Origin: Paracrocinitomix mangrovi
GTDB lineage: Bacteria; Bacteroidota; Bacteroidia; Flavobacteriales_D; Crocinitomicaceae
Reading direction: 5' to 3'
NCBI RefSeq assembly: GCF_019740355.2
Contig: NZ_CP091819.1
Location: 1,364,001 to 1,428,000 of the forward strand
Length of the DNA stretch: 64,000 nucleotides
Positions 28,313 through 38,900 of the stretch are shown piece after piece (position 1 is the first letter of the stretch; every line of letters begins with the position of its first letter). Below the pieces are notes generated by a model, which did not search any database, was not told the origin of the DNA, and worked only from the letters and a program-made list of their open reading frames with translations. The translations under genes were made by a program, and so were the position numbers.

Positions 28313-31300
28313 ATGAACTTGAAATCTACCATGATGGCTTTGGCCATTACTTTGTGCGCTTTGATGTCAAATGCACAAACAGTCTTTGAGAACTATCAAG
28401 ACGGAAAAATTTGGTTTCAGCTTAGCAGCGAAGAGACCATCAATGAAAATCTTAGCCGAAATGGAGCTGAAATAGACGATAATTTGTTAGCAAACTATCA
28501 GTTTATTAATCAGTATCAAAATCAATTCGGTATTACAAATCTTACCAGACCATTTAAAAATGCAACCGGAAGAGGAAGCAAACCTTTGGTAAGAACATTT
28601 TTAATTGAATTTGATAATCACAATGGCGTGAATGATCTGATTACTTTACTAGAAAATAGTGGTAAAGTAGTTTATGCAGAGAAAGTGCCATATGACAAGA
28701 TTGACCTAACTCCTAATGATCCTTTATATGGTTCACAGTGGGGATTATCGCAAATTCAAGCTGATTTAGCATGGAACATTTCTACAGGAAGTTCTTCTGT
28801 TATTGTAGCTACTGTTGATAATGCTGTTCAAACAAATCATGTTGATTTAGCCGGAAACATGTGGGTAAATCCAGGTGAAATTGCCAACAACGGAATTGAT
28901 GATGACGGAAATGGTTATGTTGACGACATCAACGGATGGGATGTTGGAGACAACGATAACAACCCAAATCCCGCTAACGGAAACTGGGATCACGGAACTC
29001 ACGTGGCCGGTATTACTGGTGCTGAATCTAACAATTCAACTGGTGTTGCCTCAATAGGTTTTGGTATTTCAATTATGGCTGTGAAAGCCACTGCTAACAG
29101 TGCTTCATACAATGCTGTAACAGATGGATATGACGGAATTTATTACGCAGCCTTAAATGGTGCTGACGTTATCAACTGTTCTTGGGGTGGATATGGATAT
29201 TCTTCAACTGGACAAAATGTTGTTAACTGGGCTTGGAACCAAGGTAGTATTGTTGTTGCAGCTGCAGGTAATGATAATTACGATATGGATGCAGGTAATG
29301 ATCACTATCCTTCTAATTATAACAATGTTGTATGTGTTGCTTCATCTACCACTGGAGACAGTAAATCATCATTTTCAAATTACGGCAGTGACGTAGACGT
29401 AACTGCTCCAGGAAGTAGTATTAGATCTACAGTACCTTTTGATAGTTACGCATACATGTCAGGTACATCAATGGCATCACCAATGGTTGCTGGATTGCTT
29501 GGATTAATGATCTCTGCTAACCCGGGACTACCAAATCAAGATTATGTAAACTGTTTAACCAGCTCTTGCGACAATATTGACGGAATCAATCCGAGCTACG
29601 CTGGAGACCTTGGTTCAGGAAGAATTAACGCACTTACATCTTTAAACTGTGTTGTAGCTTCTTTGAACAATCCACCTGTTGCAGATTTCACTGCCAACTA
29701 TACCACAATTACAGTAGGTAGTTCAGTTACTTTTACAGATTTAACTTACTACAACCCTACTTCATGGTCATGGAACTTTGACAACCAATCATTAGGAGGT
29801 GTAACACCTGCAACTGCTTCTACTCAAGGACCTCACACTGTAACCTATAACAACCCAGGCTTTTATGAAGTTCAGTTGATCGCAACTAACGGAAACGGTT
29901 CTGATGCAGAAACCAAAACAGCTTATATTGAAGTTGTATCTGCGGACGGTTGTAATACTTTAAACTTAGACGATCCTAACTTTACATCATTAACTTCTAT
30001 CCATGTTGGATGGAATCCAAGTTTATATACAACAGGTACAGGTGGAGCTGATGGCTTTGTTTCTGGTAACAATACGTATGGAGATGTTGCGAAAGCTGAA
30101 TACTTTCCTGCAGGTATGGTTGGATCATCTAGTCATGTTGTAGGAACTTATGTTTGGTTTGGTGCAGCTTATGCAGCTAATCAAAATAAAACAATTGATA
30201 TAAATGTATATGACGCTACAGGTGGAACACCTGGAACTATCTTAGGAACAAGAACAATCACCATGGGAAGTATTGATGGTGGTGGAATTTTCTATTTCGC
30301 TTTTGACCCTCCTGTTGCAGTGCCCGTTTCACAAGAAATTGCAGTTGGAGTGGATTTTTCAAGCTTAGTTTGGAGCACAGATACTTTAGCTATAGTAACC
30401 AATGCAGATGGAGAAACATCTACATCTACAGGCTTTGAAAAATGGAATACTGGAACATGGTATACATATAATGCAGGTTGGGGTGCAACATTAAGTAATT
30501 ATATTTTCCCTGATCTAACTTCAAACTTACCTAATGCAACTATCACAGCAACGCCTACAACAATATGTGAAGGTGAGTCTGTTGATTTTGACGCTACTGG
30601 ATCTTCTTTTGAAGATACGCTAATCTGGACTTTCGCGGGTACAACTCCATTGAATTCTAATAATGTTACAGAATCTGTAATTTATAACAATGCAGGTACT
30701 TATACAGCATACCTTGAAACAGTAGGTGGTGGTTGTGGAAACTATGCTGTAGATTCAGTTCAAATTACTGTAAACGCAACTCCAACTGTATTAATCAATG
30801 CAACTGCTGACGAAATCTGTGTTGGTGGCGGTCCAGTTACGCTTACTGCTTCCGGAGCGTCATCATATGTTTGGTCGCCTGGCGGACAAACAACAGCTAC
30901 TATTAACGTGAACCCTTCAGTAACCACCACTTATTCTGTTACTGGAACAAGTGCAGGCTGCTCTAGTGATGCTACTATCCAATTAGTTGTTGGTCAGTAT
31001 CCGGTTCTAAATGCTGTTGTAACAGATGCTGACTGTAATGGAGCATCAACTGGAGCAATTGATTTAACTGTTTCCGGTTCAAGTGGAAACGAAACGTTTG
31101 ATTGGGGTACTCAGGGTACAACTGAAGATATTTCTGGTTTAAGTGCCGGTTCATATTCTGTAACTGTGACATCTGAAGAAGGATGTGCAACAACAGATTC
31201 ATATACAGTAAATGAGCCAACAGCACTTAGTGTTTCAAGTTCTACAACAAATGCAAGTTGTGGATTATCAGACGGAACTGCTTCATTGATTATTAGTGGA

Positions 31301-32758
31301 GGAACACCTTCATATGCTCAAAACTGGGGTGCAGCTAGTCCTAACGCACTACCAGGTGGAACACATTCATACACAGTAACAGATGCAAACGGTTGCGTAT
31401 TTAATGGTAACGTTACTATTACAAACCCAAGTGCACCTGTGGTAACAGAAAACACTTCAACAGATGTTAGCTGTAATGGTCTATCCGACGGAACTGCATC
31501 AGTTAATGTTACTGGTGGAACCGCTCCATATACTGAAGACTGGGGAGGATTCAATCCAAGTGCTTTACCAGCAGGAACGTATGCCGTTAACGTTACTGAC
31601 AATGCAAACTGTGTTGGGTCTGTGACTATCACAATTACCCAACCAACAGCTTTAGCTACAAACCCTACGGTTACTAATGCTAGCTGTAATGGATCTACTG
31701 ATGGTACCGCTACATTAAACGTAAGTGGAGGAACACCATCTTATTCTGAAGACTGGGGAGCAAATAATCCTTCTACTTTAGGAGCTGGAACTTACTCGGT
31801 TACTGTAACTGATGCCAACGGATGTACTTTAACTGACAATGTAACAATCACAGAACCTACAGCATTATCTGCCACTTCATCTGTTGTTCAACCTTCTTGC
31901 AATGGAGACACTGACGGAGCTGTGACACTTACAATTTCAGGAGGTACACCTGCATATACTGAAGATTGGGGATCAGATAATCCAACAGCTTTGGGAGCAG
32001 GAACTTACTCACCTACAATCTCTGATGCCAATGGATGTTCAACAACTTTATCTATTACAGTAAATGAGCCGGCTGTATTGGCAATCGCTCCTTCGGTAAC
32101 TGATGCGTCATGTTTTGGAGAACAAGATGGTTCTGTCAACTTAAACATCACAGGAGGAACTACTCCATACTCTGAAAACTGGGGTGGAGAAAATCCAAAC
32201 GCTTTGGGTGCAGGAACATACAATGTTACCTACACTGATGCAAATGGATGCTCAGGTACAACATCAGTAACTATTACAGAACCTACCGCATTGACATTAA
32301 CAGGTTCTGTTATCAATGAATCAGAGACTCCTGGTAATGATGGTGAAATAGACATCACTGTTGGAGGTGGTACACCTGGATATACTTATAACTGGGATTC
32401 AGGACAAAACACCGAAGACATTGCTGGATTAGACAGTGGTTTTTATATGATCACTGTAACAGATGCGAACGGATGTACAATTGATTCTACTTTCTATATT
32501 GGTTACAGTTTTGTTAGTTTAACTGATTGGAAAGACAAAGGATTTAAAATGTATCCTAACCCAACTTCAGAATTCATTAAAATTGAATTAACAGGAGATT
32601 TTACGTATGAAATTACAAATGATTTAGGTCAACTGATTTCAACTGGAAATAGCTCAAATTCTAAAATCATTGATGTCAGTGATTTTTCAGATGGAGTTTA
32701 TTATTTAAAACTTCTACAGAACAACGAATTTTTAACAGTCCGATTTGTTAAAATCTAA
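28313..32758 (+). CDS. Subtilisin-like (S8) serine protease with PKD and SprB-like repeats, T9SS cargo
   Basis: A 1481-residue secreted protease. After a signal peptide (MMALAITLCALMSNAQ) and a propeptide-like region, the S8 domain has catalytic D169 (in ATVDNAVQTNH), H227 (in DHGTHVAG), oxyanion N320 (in AAAGND) and S386 (in SGTSMASP). The residue after the catalytic Asp is Asn rather than the usual Thr/Ser. A PKD domain follows (about 450-540, SWSWNFDNQS), then a beta-sandwich, a second PKD-like module, seven SprB-like repeats (899-1400) and a T9SS type A sorting domain (about 1405-1481, MYPNPTSEFIKIEL). It is probably bound at the cell surface and digests extracellular protein. A perfect terminator follows. 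Confidence 0.94.
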   Translation: MNLKSTMMALAITLCALMSNAQTVFENYQDGKIWFQLSSEETINENLSRNGAEIDDNLLANYQFINQYQNQFGITNLTRPFKNATGRGSKPLVRTFLIEFDNHNGVNDLITLLENSGKVVYAEKVPYDKIDLTPNDPLYGSQWGLSQIQADLAWNISTGSSSVIVATVDNAVQTNHVDLAGNMWVNPGEIANNGIDDDGNGYVDDINGWDVGDNDNNPNPANGNWDHGTHVAGITGAESNNSTGVASIGFGISIMAVKATANSASYNAVTDGYDGIYYAALNGADVINCSWGGYGYSSTGQNVVNWAWNQGSIVVAAAGNDNYDMDAGNDHYPSNYNNVVCVASSTTGDSKSSFSNYGSDVDVTAPGSSIRSTVPFDSYAYMSGTSMASPMVAGLLGLMISANPGLPNQDYVNCLTSSCDNIDGINPSYAGDLGSGRINALTSLNCVVASLNNPPVADFTANYTTITVGSSVTFTDLTYYNPTSWSWNFDNQSLGGVTPATASTQGPHTVTYNNPGFYEVQLIATNGNGSDAETKTAYIEVVSADGCNTLNLDDPNFTSLTSIHVGWNPSLYTTGTGGADGFVSGNNTYGDVAKAEYFPAGMVGSSSHVVGTYVWFGAAYAANQNKTIDINVYDATGGTPGTILGTRTITMGSIDGGGIFYFAFDPPVAVPVSQEIAVGVDFSSLVWSTDTLAIVTNADGETSTSTGFEKWNTGTWYTYNAGWGATLSNYIFPDLTSNLPNATITATPTTICEGESVDFDATGSSFEDTLIWTFAGTTPLNSNNVTESVIYNNAGTYTAYLETVGGGCGNYAVDSVQITVNATPTVLINATADEICVGGGPVTLTASGASSYVWSPGGQTTATINVNPSVTTTYSVTGTSAGCSSDATIQLVVGQYPVLNAVVTDADCNGASTGAIDLTVSGSSGNETFDWGTQGTTEDISGLSAGSYSVTVTSEEGCATTDSYTVNEPTALSVSSSTTNASCGLSDGTASLIISGGTPSYAQNWGAASPNALPGGTHSYTVTDANGCVFNGNVTITNPSAPVVTENTSTDVSCNGLSDGTASVNVTGGTAPYTEDWGGFNPSALPAGTYAVNVTDNANCVGSVTITITQPTALATNPTVTNASCNGSTDGTATLNVSGGTPSYSEDWGANNPSTLGAGTYSVTVTDANGCTLTDNVTITEPTALSATSSVVQPSCNGDTDGAVTLTISGGTPAYTEDWGSDNPTALGAGTYSPTISDANGCSTTLSITVNEPAVLAIAPSVTDASCFGEQDGSVNLNITGGTTPYSENWGGENPNALGAGTYNVTYTDANGCSGTTSVTITEPTALTLTGSVINESETPGNDGEIDITVGGGTPGYTYNWDSGQNTEDIAGLDSGFYMITVTDANGCTIDSTFYIGYSFVSLTDWKDKGFKMYPNPTSEFIKIELTGDFTYEITNDLGQLISTGNSSNSKIIDVSDFSDGVYYLKLLQNNEFLTVRFVKI
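31007..32515 (+). repeat. Seven tandem SprB-like repeats of about 70 residues
   Basis: Within the subtilisin gene, seven in-frame units of about 210 bp share the pattern A-S-C-N-G-x-x-D-G-x(7)-GGTPxYxxxWG, then LGAGTYSVTVTDANGC, then ITEPTAL. Units 4-6 are the most alike; unit 1 is looser and unit 7 lacks the first Cys. Repeats of this type occur in the gliding adhesin SprB. Confidence 0.9.
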
Positions 32759-32762
32759 ATTT

Positions 32763-32792
32763 AAAAAGGTGGTCAAATTGACCACCTTTTTT
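32763..32792 (+). terminator. Strong terminator after the subtilisin gene
   Basis: An inverted repeat of 13 bp (AAAAAGGTGGTCA at 32763-32775 with TGACCACCTTTTT at 32779-32791) and a 3-nt loop starts 5 bp after the stop. Flanking A and T runs mean it could work in both directions. Confidence 0.93.
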
Positions 32793-32965
32793 ATTGACTA
32801 TTAGTGAATAAGATTTAGAATTTATAAACAATAACCAACGCTTTTGATTTTATTGCCGTTACGATTTATAAGTTTATTCCTTTTGAAACCTTATTTATTA
32901 CGTTTTTAACCTTGCATTGTGCAAAAAAATGTCATAAATTCGAACCCTGTTAATAAATAAACACC

Positions 32966-35900
32966 ATGAAAAAATATTACTTGTCTCTGGTGTCATTGCT
33001 GACACTGAATTTAGTTATTGGACAAACTACACAAGTCACCAATAACATAAACTCAAAACAAGTTAACGGAAACTCTACTCAAACTGTACCTGCGAACCTC
33101 AATTCAAATGGACACAGTAACATTATTCAAGGAGTTACAGCCAAGTCAACTACTGTAAATGGCAATATTGTAACTTATACCGTTGACCAAAACGATAAAA
33201 TCGTAGATGGACATGAATTCCACAATTGTAAATCACATGAGCTAACGAAGGCTATGTATGAATCAATGGGAGTTTATGATCAATTCTATCAAGATTATTT
33301 AAACGGTGCTCAACAAGCACAATATTATACACCAAATCAGTATAAAACACCTGGAACCAATACCATTGCGGTTATTTTCCATGTTGTTCATGAAGGTGAA
33401 CCTGTTGGAACAGGTACCAACGTATCAAATGCAGCTATCATGGCAGTATTTAATGATTTGGTAGAAGACTTTTCACTTACCAATGCAGATCAGTCACAAG
33501 CAAGAACTGGTTTCGGTTTCAACCCTGCTAATCCGGGAATTAACTTTTGTTTAGCTACGCAAGATCCTCTTGGTAACCCACTTTCTGAAACTGGAGTTAT
33601 CAGAGTTTCAACAACTGAAACTTGGTTTGATCCAGACGATCCTAATGAAGTTAATGCTATGAAAGGTGCTGCTTTAGGGTCTGCTATTTGGGATAGAGAT
33701 GATTACTTAAACGTATGGATTTGTGATATTTCAAATGGGGCAAGTTCTGGAACAGCAGGTTATGCTTATAAACCGTCAACCTCATTTCTTCCAAATGCAA
33801 ATATTGACGGAATTGTAATAGACTACAACTTAGGAGTTAACAACGATAACGTTTTAACACATGAGGTGGGTCACTATTTAGGATTGGACCACACTTGGGG
33901 TGGTTCAGGAGGATGTGGACAAGATGATGGTTTCACTGATACTCCTAACACTACTGGTCCTTCATTTAACTATAGTGGATCATGTAGTGGAAGTCAACAA
34001 ACATGTACCGTTGAAACTCAATATGAAAACTACATGGATTACTCAAACTGTACAGTGATGTTTACTACAGAACAAAGTAATTTCATGAATACTATTTTAT
34101 CCGGAATCAGAAGTTCATTATTGTTATCACCTGGATGTGACCCAGCAGGCCCTCCAGTTTGTGCTTTTACTTCGTCTCCGGCCGGGCCTGGACCAATAGT
34201 TATTTCTCAAAATGGAGCAGTAGTATTTACAGATGCTTCTAATGCCTCTCCTACTTCATGGACATGGACAATTTCTGGTACACCAGGAGTTGACTGGGCA
34301 TATACTGGAGGAACTTCTGCGGCTAGTCAAAATCCTGAAGTTACTTTCTACAATGTTGGAACTTATGACGTAACCTTAGTTGCATCAAATGGATTTGGGT
34401 CTTGTACAGGTGTTACAGAAACAGGTTATGTTCAAGTGGTTGCACCTGCTGCAGGTACAGCTTGTGATACACTTAGAAATTATGCATTATCAGAAAACTT
34501 AACTGCTTATTTGAATGGTGGTAGCTGGGGATATTTACCAGGACATGGTGAAATTTTCGCCGGATTCCCTATTGACGAATACGCAGAACCTTATACTGCT
34601 TTAGCTACTGCTGAAGTTAGAAGATTATACGTTCCTGTTTTAGCAGCAGATAACGTTTCAGGAACTGGGACAGTAAATTTCTACGTTAGAGCAGACAATG
34701 CTGGCTCACCTGGTGCAGTATTAGCAACAGAAACTGTGAGTATTGCCAATTTGAACGCCGGATTCTACAACACTATTGAATTTACTACTCCTGCATCAGT
34801 AACAGGTGCTTTCTGGGTTGGTGCTGAATTGTTCTATGGAGCGAGTCAGGATACTGTAATTTTTGCTATGGCAGATCTAGCAGGAAGACCAGCCGGAATT
34901 GGTACAACTATGATGAGAGAAGGAGCAATTTGGTATAATACGACTGATTATTACGGCGCAGGTGGAATTAACATGTCTGTAGCATGGGATGTTTTACTAT
35001 CAAATGGTCCTGCACCAGTTGCAGATATGTCATTCTCTGAAGCGGCAGTTTGTCCTGGAGGAGACATTATTGTTAACGGATCTGCTTCTCAAAACACTAC
35101 AAGTTATGAGTGGTATCAAACAGATGATCCATTCACCACAATTATAAATTCGAGCACTAGTGCTGGTACAACATTTAACTTTGCAGGGCCTGCAGGCAGT
35201 TATGGAATTTACCTTTTTGCAGATGGTTCATGTATGACTGACGGTTTATTGCTTCCTGTTACTGTATACAATGCTGTAACAGGTACTGCTAATGTTACCC
35301 ACACTACTTGTGGAGACAATAATGGAGCCGTAACAATATCAGGCGCATCCGGAGGTGACGGAACTTACACTTATAGTTTAGATGGTGTTAATTATGGCGC
35401 TTCTAATACATTCAGTAATTTACCTGCAGGAAGTTATACAGCATATATCCTTTCAAATGGAGATGCTTGTGAAGCGCAGATTCCATTTACAATTAACTCT
35501 TCAACTCCTTTATCAGGAACAGCGACTTCTGCAATAGGAATTTGCCCTGGAGGAACAGCTACTTTAACTGCTACTGGAGGAACAACTTATACATGGTATG
35601 ATGGAGCAACTGTAATTGGTTCAACAGCAACAATCAACGTCTCTCCTTCTGTAACTACTCAATATTCAGTAGAAATTTCAAATGGGGTTTGTACAGACAT
35701 TCAATATTCAATAGTTACTGTTAATCCTAATCCTACTGTTAATGCAGGTACGGACCAAACAGTATGTGCCGGAACAATGGTAACATTATCTGGTTCTGGA
35801 GCTTCATCTTACACTTGGGATAATGGTGTAACAGATGGTGTGGCATTTGCTGCTTCAGCAACGACAACTTATACTGTAACTGGTACTGATGGAAATGGAT

Positions 35901-38900
35901 GTACTGGAACTGATCAAGTTATTGTGAACGTAAATGCATTACCTCCAGTATCCGCAGGTACTGATCAATCAGTTTGTAATGGCGGTTCAGTTACTTTATC
36001 AGGATCAGGAGCAACTTCTTATTCTTGGAATAATGGTGTAACTGACGGTATATCATTTACACCGGCTACAACTTTAACTTATACTGTAACTGGTACTGAC
36101 GGAAATGGTTGTGTAAATACAGACCAAGTTGTAGTAACTGTAAACTCAAACCCTACGGTAAATGCAGGTACTGACCAAACAGTTTGTGCTGGCACAATGG
36201 TTACTTTATCTGGATCTGGAGCAACTTCTTATTCTTGGGATAATGGTGTAACTGATGGTGTACCTTTTGCGGCTACAGCCACTACAACATATACAGTGAC
36301 AGGTACAGACGGAAATGGATGTACAGGAACAGATCAAGTAGTTGTAACTGTTAATCCTTTACCAACTGTAAATGCAGGTACAGATCAAACAGTTTGTGCT
36401 GGTACCATGGTTACATTATCAGGATCTGGAGCTTCTTCATATGCTTGGGATAATGGTGTAACAGACGGAGTTGCTTTTGCTGCCACTGCTACTACTACTT
36501 ATACTGTAACAGGAACAGACGTTAACGGTTGTGTAAATACAGATCAAGTTGTTGTAACTGTTAATCCTTTACCAACTGTAAATGCAGGAACTGACCAAAC
36601 AGTATGTGCTGGAACTTCAGTTACTTTAACAGGATCAGGTACAGCATCTTCATATGCTTGGGATAACGGTGTAACTGATGGTGTGGCATTCACTCCTGCT
36701 TCAACTACAACTTACACAGTTACAGGAACTGATGGTAATGGATGTACTAATACAGATCAAGTTATTGTTACTGTAAATTCTTTACCTGTAGTTAATGCTG
36801 GAACAGATCAAACTGTTTGTGAAGGAGACATGGTAACTTTAACTGCTACTGGAGCAACTTCATACTCTTGGGATAACGGTGTAACAAATGGTGTTCCGTT
36901 TGCTGCAACCACCACTACTATTTACACGGTAATTGGTACAAACGGAAGCGGATGTACAGATACTGATCAGGTAATTGTAAATGTTAACTCTCTTCCAACA
37001 GTAAACGGTGGAGTTGATCAATCTGTATGCGCAGGTAATACTGTTACTTTAACTGGAACTGGATCAGCAACAACTTATACTTGGGATAATGGAGTTACTG
37101 ATAATGTACCATTTACACCTGCCACAACAACAACTTATACAGTAACAGGAGTTGATGTAAATGGATGTGTAAACACAAATCAAACTATAGTAACTGTAAA
37201 TTCTAATCCTTCTGCAATCAACTTAACTGAAACTTGTAATGGAGGTAACGTTGATTATACAGTGGTATTTGATATTTCGGGAGGAGCTTCTCCATATACT
37301 GTATCAGGTTTTACAGGAACAGTAGTTGGAAGTACTTGGACAAGTGATCCAATTCCTTCTGGAAACTCATATAACTTAACAATTACTGATGCAAACGGAT
37401 GTACTTCAACTCCAATATCAGGAGTAAAAACTTGTGCATGTATCTCTAATGCAGGAACAATGGTAACCTCTCCTACTCTTACTATGTGTGGTTCAGGTTC
37501 ATTAACAGCCACTCATAATGGAAATGAAACTTTAGATGGAGATGATGCGATTCAATATTACATTCATACCAATGCCGGTTCTTCTTTAGGAACTCAATTT
37601 GGATCTAGTTCAACACCTACATTCACATTTGGAGGTGGAATGGTATTCGGAACAACTTATTATATCTCTGCAGTTGTAGGTAATGACCTTGGTGGTGGAG
37701 TTGTAGATTTAGCTGACCCTTGTTTATCAGTTTCTGCTGGAACTCCTGTAGTATGGTATAATATTCCAACAGTTGGTGCTGGAACAGATCAAACTGTTTG
37801 TCAAGGTGACATGGTAACTTTATCAGGAACTGGTGCATCAACTTATTCATGGGATAATGGTGTAACTAACGCAACTCCGTTTGCGGCAACTGTAACAACA
37901 ACTTACACTGTTACGGGTACTGATGGAAACGGATGTTCGAATACAGATGCTGTTGTAGTAACAGTTAATTCTTTACCAACAGTTAATGCTGGTACGGACC
38001 AAACAGTATGCGCGGGAACAACAGTAACTTTGACAGGTTCAGGAACAGCTTCAACATATACTTGGGATAATGGTGTAACAAATGCTTCACCTTTTACTCC
38101 TACAGCTACTAATACTTACACTGTAACTGGTACAAATGTTAATGGATGTACAAACACAGATGCGGTAATTGTAACTGTTAATGCTCTACCAACAGTAAGC
38201 GGTGGACCTGATCAAACAGTTTGTAATGGAAACCCTGCTACATTAACAGGTACAGGTACAGCAAGTACTTATACTTGGGATAATGGTGTGATAGACGGAA
38301 ACCCTTTCCTACCGACAGGAACCAACACATATACAGTAACAGGATTAGATGTTAATGGATGTACAAATACAGATCAAGTTGTGATCACAGTAAATGCTAA
38401 TCCAACTGTCAATGCTGGAACTGATCAAACAGTTTGTCAAGGCACACCTGTTGTATTATCAGGTTCAGGAGCTGCTTCTTATTCTTGGGATAATGGAGTT
38501 TCAAATGGAGTAGCATTTACACCATCTGCAACTCTTACTTATACGGTAGTAGGAACTGATGTTAATGGATGTACAGGAACTGATCAGGTAACAGTAAATG
38601 TTAATGCTGCACCTCCAGTTTCAGCAGGTCCAGATCAATCAATTTGTTTTGGAAACACGGTAACATTATCAGGTTCAGGAGCCTTAACTTATTCATGGAA
38701 TTTTGGAGTAGTTAATGGATCACCATTTAGTCCTGGAATTACAAGTACTTATACTGTAACTGGAACAGATGGAAATGGATGTACTGCAACAGATCAAGTA
38801 GTTGTTACCGTAAACTCAAATCCTTCAATTAATGCCGGTGCTGACCAAACAATTTGTGAAGGAACAGCAACTTCAGTAAACGGATCAGGTGGTGTATCTT

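Noticed and set aside
30975-32223. Minus-strand open frames over the SprB-like repeats
   Set aside because: They recur with the repeat period and are shadows of the subtilisin coding frame.
32912-32924. TTGCA-TTG-TGCAA palindrome before the M43 gene as the same operator as at 17697
   Set aside because: Spacing between the TTGC and GCAA halves differs (5 versus 7 bp), and short palindromes of this kind are expected by chance in AT-rich DNA.
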